This document shows, piece after piece, positions 38,401 to 50,129 of a DNA stretch of 64,000 nt. The notes below the pieces were generated by a model. It did not search any database. It was not told the DNA's origin and saw nothing but the letters and a program-made list of their open reading frames with translations. Position numbers and translations under genes: made by a program. The stretch's first letter is position 1; every line of letters begins with the position of its first letter. This stretch comes from Diploptera punctata (taxonomy: Eukaryota; Arthropoda; Insecta; Blattodea; Blaberidae), in NCBI GenBank assembly GCA_030220185.1, contig JASPKZ010007542.1, forward strand, positions 638,501 to 702,500, given 5' to 3'.

Positions 38401-38938
38401 ACCCTATTCAGGATGTCTGCAGAGTTGAGATAAATGCAACAATAGATGCTATAACCAAAAGTTTGATATTATTTTGTATTATTAAAAGTTAATCAATAAT
38501 TATTGCATTTGTTTTCCACACTCTATAGACACTCTCGAGGGAGAGAAACGTTTAGATATCTTAAAGGACCCAGATCGACAGAAGGTATGGCTTTCATGAT
38601 TATTTCTCATAATTTTGCCTCTCATAATACTTTCAGATAAATGGACTTATTGCAGCTGTGTGTCAGAAGATGAGTCAGATACTTTCAAACCCCCATAATA
38701 TTTGGGTCCACTAAAAATAATTATAGTTCAGTTCCGGCTTCTTTACCCCATTTGTGGGGCAAGAAGTGAGGACGAGTTGCAGGTACCGCCAGCAACTATA
38801 CTCAGTTTTGAAAACATAATAGTTACTCACGTTGCATTTTTTATGTTAGTTCTGTGTTAGTGATACTTATGTTCTCATATGTTTGGAGTGTTCATTATAG
38901 AATAGTGTTGCTTTATAACAATTTATTTATTATTATTT

Positions 38939-38977
<39 letters not shown>

Positions 38978-39457
38978 AAAATGTTTTTTGCATGGCTGCA
39001 CTTCCCTCCCCCACTTGGCAATGTTCCCTCCTGCCACATGCCTTAGGATTCTCCAAGACGGCTACAGTCATCAGAACTGGACTATAGTTCGGCTAGGTCT
39101 ACATCACTGTTGTATAAATGAATCGGATGAAGCAATGGCTCTTGAAAGAAGAGGTATGTCCGTAGATTTGGATGGAGATTGAGAATATAGAACAGTATGA
39201 ATACTAAATGGATATGTGCAGTAAATAAAATATTAAAGCGACAGTAATACTTCGGCAAAACAACTTCTGACAGAGCGAGTTGGCCCAAAGAAAAGCGCTT
39301 GTGGCTCTAATTTATGATCATCTTCAAACCGTGCGCGGTGACGATTAAGATGGCTGTTTTTCTTACATTCCTCACTCATGAATGATTTTTTTATTGTAAT
39401 TTCATTGTCAGAACTAATTTTATACTTGTTGCTATATTATGGTATTAACTTTATATC
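38401..39457. other. unassigned, with (AAT)n at 38944-38974
   Basis: An open frame at 38973-39182 starts in the (AAT)n tract and shows no domain. No gene supported. Confidence 0.45.
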
Positions 39458-39870
39458 GTCCACCGCTGTGGTCTCGAGTTAGCGTGCTGCCGTGTCACAC
39501 AGCGGGCCCGGGTTCGATCCCCAGTCGGGACAAGTTTCCTAGGTGAGGTTTTTTCCGGGGTTTTTCCTCACCTGTAAGACAAATGTCAGGAAACGTTAAG
39601 TCCCAAACGGTTCCCAAACATAATCTGGCCATCATAATCATCATTATCATATTCGCCATGTTTAGTGAATGTCTGTGCGAATGGTATATTTTGTCTTAAT
39701 GTTGTGCTGTCTCGGGAGGCCCTGAATTAAGCTGATCACTCATTCAGAGAGTCCCTCCATGTCCTTGTGTGGTCAAATAAAGTATGTATGCAATCCATAA
39801 TTAAAATTCCTCTCCCGACAGGTCCCGAGGGGCGTGTGGCACATAAAAGTACCTATAAGGTGTGAGGTTA
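39458..39870 (+). mobile_element. SINE1c, best preserved copy
   Basis: Complete head (gtccaccgctgtggtctcga, B box gggttcgatcccc), middle (cctcacctgtaagacaaatg), then the 1c 3' half ('gtgctgtctcgggaggccct', 'cttgtgtggtcaaataaagt'). The third tail type on the same head. Confidence 0.8.
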
Positions 39871-40606
39871 AACTAATGAAGAATTTTAAATCGCCAGAAA
39901 TTTACAAAAAGGTGATACATGACAAACACAACAATTGAAATACAGAGCCTAATGGATACACCCAAAGACTAGACGCGAAATAAAGAGGTTAAATGTTAAA
40001 ACATCTAAAAACGTAAAACAGTTGTTTTACTGTTTAACAGTACAAAGATAACGGGGCATTGAGAATAAATAGCTAAGTGACTGACGTCATACTGTAACAA
40101 AATGGTAAATTGCCAACATTAAATCAACAAGATGGCTAGAGACACAAACACCACAAAGCATAATTGTCTCTTTATGTAATTAAATGCGTAACGTTTGCAC
40201 TAAAACGGGTTGGATGTACTAAGTCTATATCACCAGCTATAGTTCGTGGAAAAGATATCTTTCTCCAATTGAATTTTAAGCTATAACATATTATGATAAT
40301 TTTATTAATTAATCAATATATACAACAATTAAGACAAATTAATTATGTACTTTCTTTAGTGGAATAAATAGAATAAGTTTTTTTTTTTCATATTTCAACA
40401 AAAAGTTTGAAGATTTGCAGATAAATAATTTCGCAGAATTTAAACAATAATTATTGTAATAGTAATAATGTGATTCAAGAATCGAACGAGTTGATCCAAA
40501 CGCTAACCTATCGCACTCGTTTTCATGAAATCGGTATAGAATAATCAGATTTTTTCATTAAATATAACAATGGATTGGAATCTAATTTTCACAATCTACT
40601 TCACCA
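39871..40606. other. unassigned AT-rich stretch
   Basis: Contains the short palindrome gtaaaacagttgttttac near 40012. No gene. Confidence 0.45.
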
Positions 40607-40610
40607 TTAA

Positions 40611-40832
40611 CCCTTAAATTAAAAATGTATATTTTTGGATACATTGATTTCATTTATTTGATATTGTTTTTAGATCAATAGAAAAACAAATAATTAAAAA
40701 TAATTAAAATGTATGTCAAATTACGCAATAATGTACAATAATAACTTACAGTTTTACATTAATTTATTTTCCTTGCGGTCCGGAACATCTAAATAACTGG
40801 CACGAGGAAATATCGTATTGACAATTTAAGGG
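40611..40832. mobile_element. piggyBac-like MITE (family 2), complete
   Basis: TTAA at 40607-40610 and 40833-40836. Inverted ends cccttaaatt / aatttaaggg. 222 bp, no coding. Related fragments at 37190 and 38308. Confidence 0.65.
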
Positions 40833-40836
40833 TTAA

Positions 40837-41255
40837 TAATTAAAAAATCAGTAAGCTTCCAAAACACAATGACCACACTTAACAATTTAACTATACGCTA
40901 TGAAAAGAATATTTTCAAAGAAAGAAAAAAAGTGAGGTATAACCAATGTAATATTCATCTTAGCCTTCTTCCGAAGCTTGATTGTTGATATTTAAAATTT
41001 CCGTTGAACTCTGTATTGGTACGGTATTACCTATATTGTTATCACATCTATAAATAAAAAAAGATTATTCAAGTGCTGTTAATATATTTTAGACGTTACT
41101 AGACTTAAATAAAATGTCATCCCATTTATAATGCCAGTAAATTGTAAAAATGTGTATAACTACATACAGTATTAAAATCTTATCTCCGCTCCGTTTGGTA
41201 AAAAAAATTAATAACTTGTAATAAACTTCTCATTTTTCACACACACACACACACA
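40837..41255. other. unassigned AT-rich stretch
   Basis: Ends in a short (AC)n run at about 41240. No gene. Confidence 0.45.
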
Positions 41256-41261
41256 TATATA

Positions 41262-41705
41262 CACGACTCTTACTCACCCAGTACCTACATATGGTGCAGT
41301 AAGATGACCAACGAAAATGACATACGAAAATAATCTTAATGTCTTCAAAAGGAACATTGCCAGGAGTATACATGGACTATGTGTGTAATCAATGGAGAAT
41401 AAGATCAAATAAGGAAATTTATGTAGGAGAATGTACCGATTTGTGTGTTTTTCCAAGTCGATGATAAGAACGTGGCAGGGTCACATAGTCGCATGCAAAA
41501 TAAAAGGCTTCCAAAATTGATATTAGATGTCATAATGCAGCAATAAAAAAGTAATAATAACCAAGTAAAAAATGGATAAAGACTTTTAGAAGGACGTTAT
41601 AAGATTAGGACGAAGAACAATACAATGAAAGGTAAGGATAGAGGACAAATGGACAATGGAAAGCTGTTATGCGCGAATCTTCAATCCACTCTACAGTCAT
41701 ATTTT
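41262..41705 (+). pseudogene. LINE-G C-terminal fragment
   Basis: The plus-strand frame reads THPVPTYGAVR, ENNLNVFKRNIARSIHG, RTWQGHIVACK and later LGRRTIQ-KVRIEDKW. The corresponding family blocks are usually RPVLTYGAETWTL, ENALNVFERKI, WAGHVARM and a final RWREKAEDR-like segment. Degenerate and 5'-truncated. Confidence 0.6.
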
Positions 41706-42161
41706 AGCACTTAATTATTTTCACATTGAAAAAGGTATAACCTATATTATCTATCTTTCAGTTTAATCCCCATAATTTATTTATTGGAAGTAAAATTATT
41801 TAAATCACTCTAAAAGAAATTTTACACCTCCTTACTGACTTGTCAATTCCATGTTCAATACATATCGCTCATTTGCTGCAACAACGTCATAACTCGAAAA
41901 TCACGATTTTTCAGGAGAAGCATTTGAAGTTTTAAAAACTGAGTAAGTTTTTTATATTATACAAAATAAAACAATGACACGATTTGGACTAGTGACATCT
42001 TGTTATGACGTACGCGTGCCTTAATGGTTGAAATGTATATTATACAATTTCTCCTAACCTCATAATTACCCCCAGGTTACACTTATGACGTTCTTACTGC
42101 AGAAATGAGTTTGTAAGGCGACATAAGAGGAATTGTTACGTTATTTAAGATAACAGAATAT
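41706..42161. other. unassigned stretch
   Basis: No gene or recognised repeat. Confidence 0.45.
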
Positions 42162-42169
42162 GTTATAAC

Positions 42170-43489
42170 TAGAGCTAGGAATTTTAGGGGCAAAAGTTTG
42201 GTGAAAAAAGTGCAAAAAAAGGTGCTTTAATTTAGCAGAAAAAGAGTGCAAAAAATGTGAAACTTTTTTAAATAGAAGGTGCAAATTTCCCATGTGAATT
42301 ATCATTAAAGAGTGCCAAAACCAGTTACATCAAGTAACTGACGACACAAAATTCAGTCATGTTGTCATAAATTAAAAAGTCTGATTAGGACAAGTCCCAG
42401 AATATTATGTTATTGAAATCACAAGTCCAGGAAACTGTTAAAGCAGATATTATTCAACAACTCAAATGTTTAGAACATATCTAAAAAAGTTCAATATCTC
42501 AACTGTCTATCAGTAGTTACGTCTAATGTAAAATATACTGGTTTTCACCTTCTGCTTGACTGATCTGTTTTAATGTTTCTTTATAGAGGTTGAAGGTATG
42601 ATTTTCATCTGGGATAGACTTCCCAGTATATTTCTCCAAATATGCTTTCATAATAGGGTTAAGTTTGGAAAGAGGAATACCACATGCCACAAATGTCTTT
42701 GCTGTTTCATTAAAAAAATACTTATTATTTATTAAACTTAAAGAAGGCAGTGCCTCGCCAATAAACTGTTGTCACAATACACATTTACTGCTTTGTAGTT
42801 CCTTATTTTTCGTGTTTTGCACTACCTATATGCTGCTTAAAACGATTGTGTTGGTGTTTTTCATCAATTGTTATTGAAATACCACAAACAATGCACCTCA
42901 TAACAAATCTGTCACTCTGCATTCCATCTGCACTAAACTATTTTACAAAATCATGTAGTTTGTAGGAGTTCACATTCGGTTTTGGCATACTGTATACTGG
43001 TCACTCACGAAAATAACAGACCGCACAACTTAAATATTATTTTGAACTGAAACATTTGTTTATGCACTCAACAATCTCCCTTGCTTAAACAATAGCTTTC
43101 GCATAACTGTGGTGCAAGAAGGTGCGAACTAATTTAAAAGAAATAACCTAACGGGACTGCACTTAAGTGGAAGTATTGTGAAGTGGACTGATACAACACA
43201 TCGTTACCAACCCTTGAAAGCGTATTTGAAGAAATGTAAAAAAATATATACATATTATTTTGGGAATAGAATGCTGCTCAGAGACAAAAAAGGTTTTAAA
43301 AAGTGCAAAATGTGTTTGCATTGATAAAAATGTGTAAAAAAAGTGCTAGCATTGAAAAAAGGTGTAAAACGGTGCAACTAAAACACATTTAGTGGCATTT
43401 ATTTAATGTTCTCTTTGCAAGACAAGCTAATTTGAGCATTGTAGTAATAAAATAGAATTAAGGTGCAGCACCTAAAATTCCTAGCTCTA
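42170..43489. mobile_element. hAT-like transposon relic (hAT-2) with 8-bp duplication
   Basis: Inverted ends tagagctaggaattttagg at 42170 and, inverted, ending at 43489. GTTATAAC lies at 42162-42169 and 43490-43497. 1320 bp. The minus strand carries the N-terminal part of a transposase. The ends match hAT-1 at all but one of the first 17 positions, so the two are one lineage. Confidence 0.85.
42535..42988 (-). pseudogene. hAT-2 transposase N-terminus with BED-like zinc finger
   Basis: From an ATG at 42988 the frame reads MPKPNVNSYKLHDFVK and, after a stop, RFVMRCIVCG ... HNRFKQHIGSAKH. This is a Cys-X2-Cys followed by His-X5-His finger like those of BED-type hAT transposases and CGGBP1-like proteins. 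Further frames give ACGIPLSKLNPIMKAYLEKY. Multiple stops; the catalytic RNase H-like core is missing. Confidence 0.7.
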
Positions 43490-43497
43490 GTTATAAC

Positions 43498-44258
43498 TAA
43501 ACTTTCCATTTGTGACATTATTATTTTTTTCAGAAATTGATATTCATGAAATACAACATTGAAACTAAGTCCATGGAATAAAATAATAATTATTACTTTC
43601 ATTGTATATTTAATTTCTATATTTATCAAAATACGGTACAAAATGTGTTAAATACCTACAAAGTACAAAAGAAATACAAGGGATAAAGCATAACATAAAG
43701 AACTGAAAAAATAGTACAATTGCTCGTAGAATGGGTTATAAAATTTAGGTATGTGGTTTTTCTTGATTAATTCAAGAAGGTCTTGATCTTTGTTATTCGG
43801 TAGTTTAGGTTTTGTGTCAGTGTAATATTATCCTTCATATTTTTATTTCTAATGATATCTGCCACCTTGATGTTGTCATCCTCATAAGATATTTAAAAAA
43901 TTCCCAATATGAAATAAAGATATGCATCTGTTCCTCTTCAGTGAACTTCATGGAACATTTCACCTTACACTTTTCCGTACATGGAGGTCTCATTTTCTCT
44001 CATCTCGGACTTTTTGCCTGTAGTGTGCACTTCGTTTGCCTTTCCACTATTTGTAAACTTCTTATTAAGGTTCCTTATCCAGCCATTCTCATTTATTTTA
44101 CCGTTCACTCCTTTTATAAGTGGACTCGTTAAGATCAACGGAGGAGTGTTGGAAAATCAGGAAGTACTCGGTGTGAATCCAGGAGACATACTTGTAGTTG
44201 AAGGAGTAACAATATCAGCGTTGGTGTCGTGGTTGGCATCACAATTACCTGTGATCAC
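43498..44258. other. unassigned stretch
   Basis: Open frames at 43812-44298 on plus have no recognised domain. No gene supported. Confidence 0.4.
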
Positions 44259-44512
44259 ATTAGCTTCGCTTGGAGATATGGACAATTTAAAACTGTAAAT
44301 TTCTGATCAGTTTGTAACAGCGGTGAAGCAATGAGAGTTTCCATATTATCCCGTAATTTAGTAAGGGTTTGCTTAGAATCAAAAGTTATATGATCTGAAA
44401 AGCTGACACCTAAGTAACGAATAGTGTCAGTGATTTTATGGGGACGAATTGCATGTCCATCAAATTGGAGATCTTCTTCACATAGTTTACTTTTCTCGAT
44501 TGAAAGCACTGC
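44259..44512 (-). pseudogene. non-LTR reverse transcriptase thumb fragment (R2-like?)
   Basis: The minus-strand frame reads KITDTIRYLGVSFSDHITFD and LTKLRDNMETLIASPLLQTD followed by QKFTVLN. The YLG motif with this downstream pattern recalls R2/R4-type elements more than the RTE-like ones here. The assignment is from memory of patterns only. Confidence 0.45.
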
Positions 44513-44632
44513 TGATTTGGAAATTAATGTATATTGTGGAATTCAATACAAATGTACTCGTACGTTTTTCTACTTTCTTAATTTAAAATGTCAAATAAAT
44601 TAAACCAATGTATATTATAATATATGATACCT

Positions 44633-44743
44633 GCAGGAAGAAGAAGACCAGGACGTCCACTCAAAAGACTTCTGGATGGTGTTTCTCTTGAGGCCGAAAC
44701 AGGTCAACAAATGGCCTAAATTCGTGAATGTACTATGATGATG
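44633..44743 (+). pseudogene. very short LINE-C-like 3' end with (GAT)n tail
   Basis: Encodes IPAGRRRPGRPLKRLLDG and ends in (GAT)n. atgatacct occurs at 44624-44632 and 44744-44752. About 110 bp of LINE sequence, an extreme 5' truncation. Confidence 0.6.
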
Positions 44744-44893
44744 ATGATACCTTGCCAATTGAAGGGTTAACTATTATCGGGAAAAAAATGTTTTATTATA
44801 CTGTAAGAGGAAACCGTGCCCTCTTTTTGGAGTGAAACAAAGCTACAGCCTCGCTTAGGACCAACCTAATATGAAAAAAAATATATATATATA

Positions 44894-45615
44894 CAGGGTG
44901 TTGCAAAAAAACACCGACAACGGAGGTGGGGTGGTATATTGAGATATGTCGATAATTTTTAATGAGGTACGGTACGATATCCGGAAATTATGCGTTTTCA
45001 CACTATGAATAGCTAACTTCCGTTAGTTGGATTTCAAGACTCAACACTTGACAATACTCTCACATCATATCAAATTTTCAAAATATCCACCTCCAATCTC
45101 ATTGCATAGTTTATATCGGCCGTGTAGTGATTGGCGCACACTTCAAATACGCCTGACCTCGTTTGAATTATTTGTATAGCAGCGTGCATTCGGACTATAG
45201 GATCCATACGTGACTCTACTGGAGTCTGATAAAAAACAAAATGTTTCATGTCGCCCCACAAAAAGTAATCGAGAGGGTTAAGATCAGGTATCTTGGAGGC
45301 CATGGGACTGCCCCCCTCGACCTGGATACGTAGTACCCAAACGTCTCCTCACATTGGCATCGATGTGAGCTGGAGCTCCGTGATGTTATAACCACATTCC
45401 GTTGCGAAGCCACGTATCACAGGTTCCATTCCTGTGAGGTGTTGTCAAGTAATGAGTCTTCAAATCATTCGAACTAACACTGATCTTGAGACATAATTAA
45501 CTAGTCATAGTGTGAAAACGCATCATTTCCGGACATTGGTACCTTATTACAAAATGATCAACATATCTCAATATACTACCTCACCTCCATTGTCGGTGTT
45601 TTTTGCAACACCCTG
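44894..45615 (-). mobile_element. mariner-like element, internally deleted
   Basis: Long inverted ends (about 120 bp, starting cagggtgttgcaaaa) are flanked by TA (44892-44893 and 45616-45617). The minus-strand interior has HHGAPAHIDANVRRRLG and, in another frame, PDLNPLDYFLWGDMKHFVF. These are the D-GAPAH and PDLNPLDFFLWG blocks of mariner-type transposases. The first catalytic region is missing and a frameshift separates the two blocks. Confidence 0.85.
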
Positions 45616-45635
45616 TATATATGCATGTATATATG

Positions 45636-45838
45636 TATATATATGACAAGATAAGAAAAATAAATGCCTGGACGGGATTTGAACCCTGACCTCTGAGTTG
45701 ATATCTCAGTGCGCTACCACTTACGCTTACCAGGCGAATCCAGAACAAACATTTATTTTTCCTATACATATTCTCTATTATTTCTAGATGTAGCGGGAAC
45801 TCGGTCTCCACTGCCACCTAGTAGCTACTATAATAAGT
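45636..45838 (-). mobile_element. SINE6 copy
   Basis: On minus: ggtaagcgtaagtggtagcg and gggttcaaatcccgtcc, a tRNA-like head. Aligns with 4222-4440. Confidence 0.75.
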
Positions 45839-45879
45839 AAGCAAATTAAATTGAATATTTTTACTTTATAGCAGTGACG

Positions 45880-45913
<34 letters not shown>

Positions 45914-45963
45914 GTGTGTGTGGTGTGTGGTGTGTGTTGTGTGTGTGTGTGTGTGTGTGTGTG
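45880..45963. repeat. (AT)n then (GT)n microsatellite
   Basis: (AT)n to about 45911, then GT-rich to 45963. Confidence 0.95.
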
Positions 45964-46067
45964 TCCCAGCAGCAATTTCCTCTGATCTCTGAACTATTTA
46001 CATGCTTGTCTTTAGAGACTTGATGAATAAGTTGTAAAAGAGTTCAGGAGCAGATGATCTCTTGAGT

Positions 46068-46254
46068 TTGCAGAAATGATGTGACCATTTTCACATGTGA
46101 GTCAGCAAATTCCTTTTCTTGATGCCTCAATGAGATGGAACAGACTGGAGGGCTACAATCTTGATCCAGTTAAGATGTTCCAGCAGATTCCTGCATTCTG
46201 CTACCTCCCTTGTGAGTTAGTAACAAACATACCACAGTTTAAAAAGAATGGAAT
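46068..46254 (+). other. coding-like patch, unidentified
   Basis: The frame reads SQQIPFLDASMRWNRLEGYN and MFQQIPAFCYLPCELVTN. It is rich in Trp, Pro and Cys and unlike the low-complexity frames around it. No family recognised and no splice context. A pseudogene fragment is possible. Confidence 0.2.
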
Positions 46255-46376
46255 TCCCCCAATCTTTAGTATTATTTTCATTAAAAATTTCAGCTCTTTA
46301 CATTAAGGATTTTCTAATAAAATCTGAATAATAGGTCCATGTTTGGAGCTAAATTTATATAAACACAAGATTTATA

Positions 46377-46542
46377 TGATGATCTTAAAGAAGATTTCCG
46401 GGCTGTAGGCCGTGGTCTCGAGGCTTGAAGTTCCCGGACGTTTCGCCAAAGACTGCGTCTGGCATCCTCAAGGGTTGTCTTGAGCCCGGAAATCTTCTTC
46501 AAGATCACCATAGCAACTCCGGCCGTGAAAGCCTAAGTCAAT
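46377..46542 (-). mobile_element. Penelope-derived 166-bp element with hammerhead-like core
   Basis: acaagatttata lies exactly at 46365-46376 and 46543-46554. On minus the interior reads cttgagga, a stem-loop (gcca...tggc with gac/gtc) and cgaaacgtc. This is the layout of the hammerhead motifs known in Penelope terminal repeats. Arms near 46380-46401 and 46484-46510 are complementary and would close the long outer stem. It shares 'ccacggcct' and 'cccgga' with the Penelope 3' end at about 62425-62443. It carries no protein. Confidence 0.65.
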
Positions 46543-46761
46543 ACAAGATTTATAGTTTTTTTCTCTATGAAATCTAAATATAATTAAAGCTAAAGTTTAG
46601 AACATAGAATATAATTGTAATTGAGTAAAAGTAAATGTACTAATTTCAGAAAAAAGAGTAAATTGAAATCATTACGTCGGTAATTATATTCTTCCAAGAC
46701 AGGATATATTTGATTAAATTTCAATTGGAGTAAATCCTCTTCTCGTGTCTAAAGTAGCACC

Positions 46762-46893
46762 AAGTTAAGGGATGAGATAAAATGAAGCCCCTATAATTGA
46801 AGGCCAGTGAAATATATAGATACGACTGACAAGGCCTGTCGCACCATCAAGGAGCAGATGAAATAAATGAAACGAAATTGATGAGTATGATGA
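46762..46893 (-). mobile_element. SINE4 3' fragment
   Basis: The minus strand has ataggggcttcattttatct and tcgtttcatttatttcat, matching the SINE4 tail at 19290-19440. Head absent. Confidence 0.7.
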
Positions 46894-48189
46894 AGTCTTT
46901 GACAGAGGAATATGAGAGACGCTCCTGCCTCTGATCTGCCCACCACGAATCCCACATGAAGAGAAAATTAAAATGTCCTGACTAATAATTATGATCAACA
47001 CTTTTAAATGTTTTCAATTCCATATTGGAATTACTTGATTAAGTATAATAATTCAGTTTAGGATGAATGACTTACCAGGTACCAATTTTATATTTAATAT
47101 CTTAATAATTATGATTGTTTAATAAACTGAAATATAGACATTTAACCAAAACTCCCACAATTATATTAAATATATTTACTAATCGCGATCTCATAAGTAT
47201 ATTTATGTCTTACAGTAGGTCCATTATTCAGCAACGATACTTTCTGTAAGAATATATATGTATCTATTAGCATTTATAAGGACTTAAGCAGCACTAGTTA
47301 CTAAGCGACACAGCGGAATACTGACCTGCTTCGTTGATTGATGATTTGCGAACTAATGCAGTGTATACTCGCTTCACGTCAGTCTGTGACGTCGAGGAGT
47401 GCATCTATTACCCTAAGGAAGCTGGGTAAGTGCTTCTTTGCTATTTGTTCCTGACTATACATGGTTAGTATTACTCTACCAAGTAATCTGCGCAGGCAGA
47501 AAATATGTTAACTAACATGCTGTCTTTCTCTTACTCTTCCTTACTATGTAGCCACTTCCTGTCCTCTGTATATGTTATCTGGCAGGTAGAGAACTGACAA
47601 ATACTATGGATTTTAATGGTCCATCCTTCTATGCGGTCATTGGCAAAATGACTAATTTGACAACTCTGTTACTCCTGGGGATAGGTTGTAGGAATGGGCT
47701 GTCACTTCTCATTACATGTTGCCACATGTGATTTATTGTGAAGCTAGTAACGGAGAGACGACAAATACTGTGATTTTAAATGATACAACCACTTGAGCGT
47801 TCCATGCTTAAATGACTAGTTTGAGAACTATGTTAAGATATTTCACACGTGTTTAGGGATTCTCCGCCCACACATAAAATTGAAAATTTCAGTACGTGAT
47901 CAGATGTACAGTCTTCTGCTACATCCCTTCCACAGATTCAGTAGTTCGGCGACAGTAGCGCTTAAAACTCTTCCCCTCTGCCCGTGCGAAGTTAACTTGG
48001 TGGTATAATATCTACGCGTGGGACGCAGCAACATTGCTGCTATGGTAATCTGGTGGAAGTAAACGTTGGACTGTGTCGTACAATTACAGTAAGGAGTGTT
48101 TCATTTAGCAACACTCTTCAATTCCTCAGATTATTAGCTATCCTGGACGTGAAAAGTCCTACAAAGTTTGCTGAAAAACTTGTTATTTC
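46894..48189. other. unassigned, little repeat content
   Basis: 1.3 kb without recognised repeats or coding. It is the most plausible unique-sequence stretch of the window. Confidence 0.45.
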
Positions 48190-48362
48190 AAGTTTGCGTG
48201 TACTTAAAAGTATCGGGAGGTGGGATCCATAGCTTTACTTGTCTTCCAAATGAATACATTCCATGATTTATAAGTTCTAAAAATCAATGACTCCGATCGG
48301 ATTTGAACTCATGACTCCGGACCCAGGAGCGAGCGTGCTAGCCACTATACAACAAGTATAGA
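48190..48362 (-). mobile_element. SINE2-like copy, diverged
   Basis: The minus-strand head (gtggctagcacgctcgctcc, B-box-like gagttcaaatccg) resembles SINE2, and 'atggatccca' follows in the body. Confidence 0.5.
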
Positions 48363-48659
48363 CAGTTTTCACACGATTAAATTAAGAAGTGTGTTTGGAC
48401 GTGAGAGTAGGTTGCTGGAGTTGTAGCCATTGAATCGACGTCATGCAAATGAGACGAAGTGTGAGGTGGTGTAAAGTGTGTGTGATTTGCGTATAAAGCA
48501 GGGGATTTACCTGCAGTAAACTGCACAGTGTCAATCAAATTATCTCCCTTTATATTCCTTTTCACTTCTAAGCACTATTTCTTTACCCATATAAATGGAC
48601 GTAGCTTACTAATAAATTACCTAGAACCTTAAGCTAGCACATCTCTCTCTGTTTAGTTC

Positions 48660-48900
48660 CGCTAGATTAATGATTATCATATTCGCTTCTGGTTCCAATG
48701 TCTGTGAGTTCGAACCCGCCGAGGTCTATCAATTGTCCAGGGCGTAAAAAAATTCTGAGTAGCAGTTCTTACAGGAAATAAAGCCGCGGATACACTGTCG
48801 TAGAGATTGGCGCCATGTAAAAGGATATCTAGCCTAAAAAAATTCTCAAAGCAAAATTTGTCGACCCTTTCACGCACTAATTTCAATTACTGCGCTTAAT
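48660..48900 (+). mobile_element. SINE2-related subfamily copy
   Basis: B box gagttcgaacccgcc. The body ends with 'ctcaaagcaaaatttgtcga', which aligns with the SINE2 'ctaagcgaaatttaccga' region. Confidence 0.5.
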
Positions 48901-48982
48901 GACCATAGGTGTTAAAGATTATCGATAAAAATATAATAAACACACACACACTCACACTCTGTTTAAAAATAAATTACTTCTT

Positions 48983-49266
48983 AAAGTAAAGTAATCCCAC
49001 TACAGGCCTCAGGAGGCCCTTGGGGAAGTGGGAGGTTAAGGCTCCCACTTTTTCTGGACAATCGGCACTTGATGTCAGCCAGGTTGTCAGCCCTGCGTGA
49101 CCGCCGCCTTTACCCGCAGCCTCCGTTAGAGGCTGAGTCGACCCCAGGGCCATAGTACCACCAGAGGGTTTGGGTCAGTTTAAAAATCCTGACCCCACCA
49201 GGACTTGAACCCTCGATCTTCCAGCTTGTAACATAGTGCCTTAACCACTGCGCTACGGCGTGCCCC
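48983..49266 (-). mobile_element. SINE3 copy with internal deletion
   Basis: Matches the other SINE3 copies but lacks about 20 bp around the 'gtctggtactcattt' site. Confidence 0.8.
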
Positions 49267-49294
49267 ATAAATAAATCTATAATATTCTATACGA

Positions 49295-49450
49295 ATATTT
49301 CAGGATTGAAAAATCCAAGGAACATTACACACGGTACATTTAAGTCAGTAGATTTTCAGGCTCGTAAAAGAACCTTAAGCCTGATGAAAGAGGTATATAA
49401 GCAAAATGTACTAACCTTCAAGTAATAGGCCTACCTTATTTGCGGACATG
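49295..49450 (+). mobile_element. SINE2 3' fragment
   Basis: gattttcaggctcgtaaaag and 'taagcctgatgaaag' identify SINE2. At 49426-49433 a 6-nt gain creates TAGGCCTA relative to other copies. Confidence 0.65.
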
Positions 49451-50129
49451 CCAATCTTATAAACGTCTAGATAGATAAATATGCGTGGTTAGATTAGCTT
49501 TGTCTATAAGCTCATAACAAAAGGAAAGGTTATTGCTAGGTAAAAAGGGACGTAAAGCCAATAAGTAAGTATATATAATTAATAATCCCGCAGTTATATT
49601 AAAACCAGTTTAAAGGGAAAAAATGTCGATTTTTCATAAGAAAAAAATATAATTATTTTAAATATTTTTTCTGCTTAAGTCTATAATTAAATGATGTATT
49701 TCAAACAGAAATAAGAAATAGAAATAATAAAGGAAAATTTTCAATTGCTTGCCTCAATGGAATATTGTGGGATAAAAATATTAGTAATAAAAATAAAGTG
49801 AATATATATCATACCCCTCCATGGTATCTTTACTTTGTCCTGGTGGAGTGGCTTGCGTGCTTAAATGATCCTGAGAGCTATGCCGGCGGTAGCATTGCTG
49901 CCGATAGGGTTACCCATGTCGGATTGGTCGAAGGTGATAAGCCAGACGAAAAAAGTACCTTGGTCGAAAGAGTGACGATCTTTCACCGTAAAAATACAAC
50001 CGTCAAGAAATGCGGACATGGGTTCAAACTGGGGTAAAATTTTCCGGAGGTCAAATAGTCCCCCATTCGGTTTTCCGGGCGGGGACTACTTCAGGGAACC
50101 CATGCCAAAGGCTCAAACACAGGGACATG

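Noticed and set aside
43812..44298. Hydrophobic open frames resembling membrane segments
   Set aside because: No conserved motif, no splice context and AT-driven hydrophobic composition.
45655..45735. Possible tRNA gene on the minus strand
   Set aside because: A second alignable copy with the same non-tRNA flanks at 4222-4440 shows it is a SINE head.
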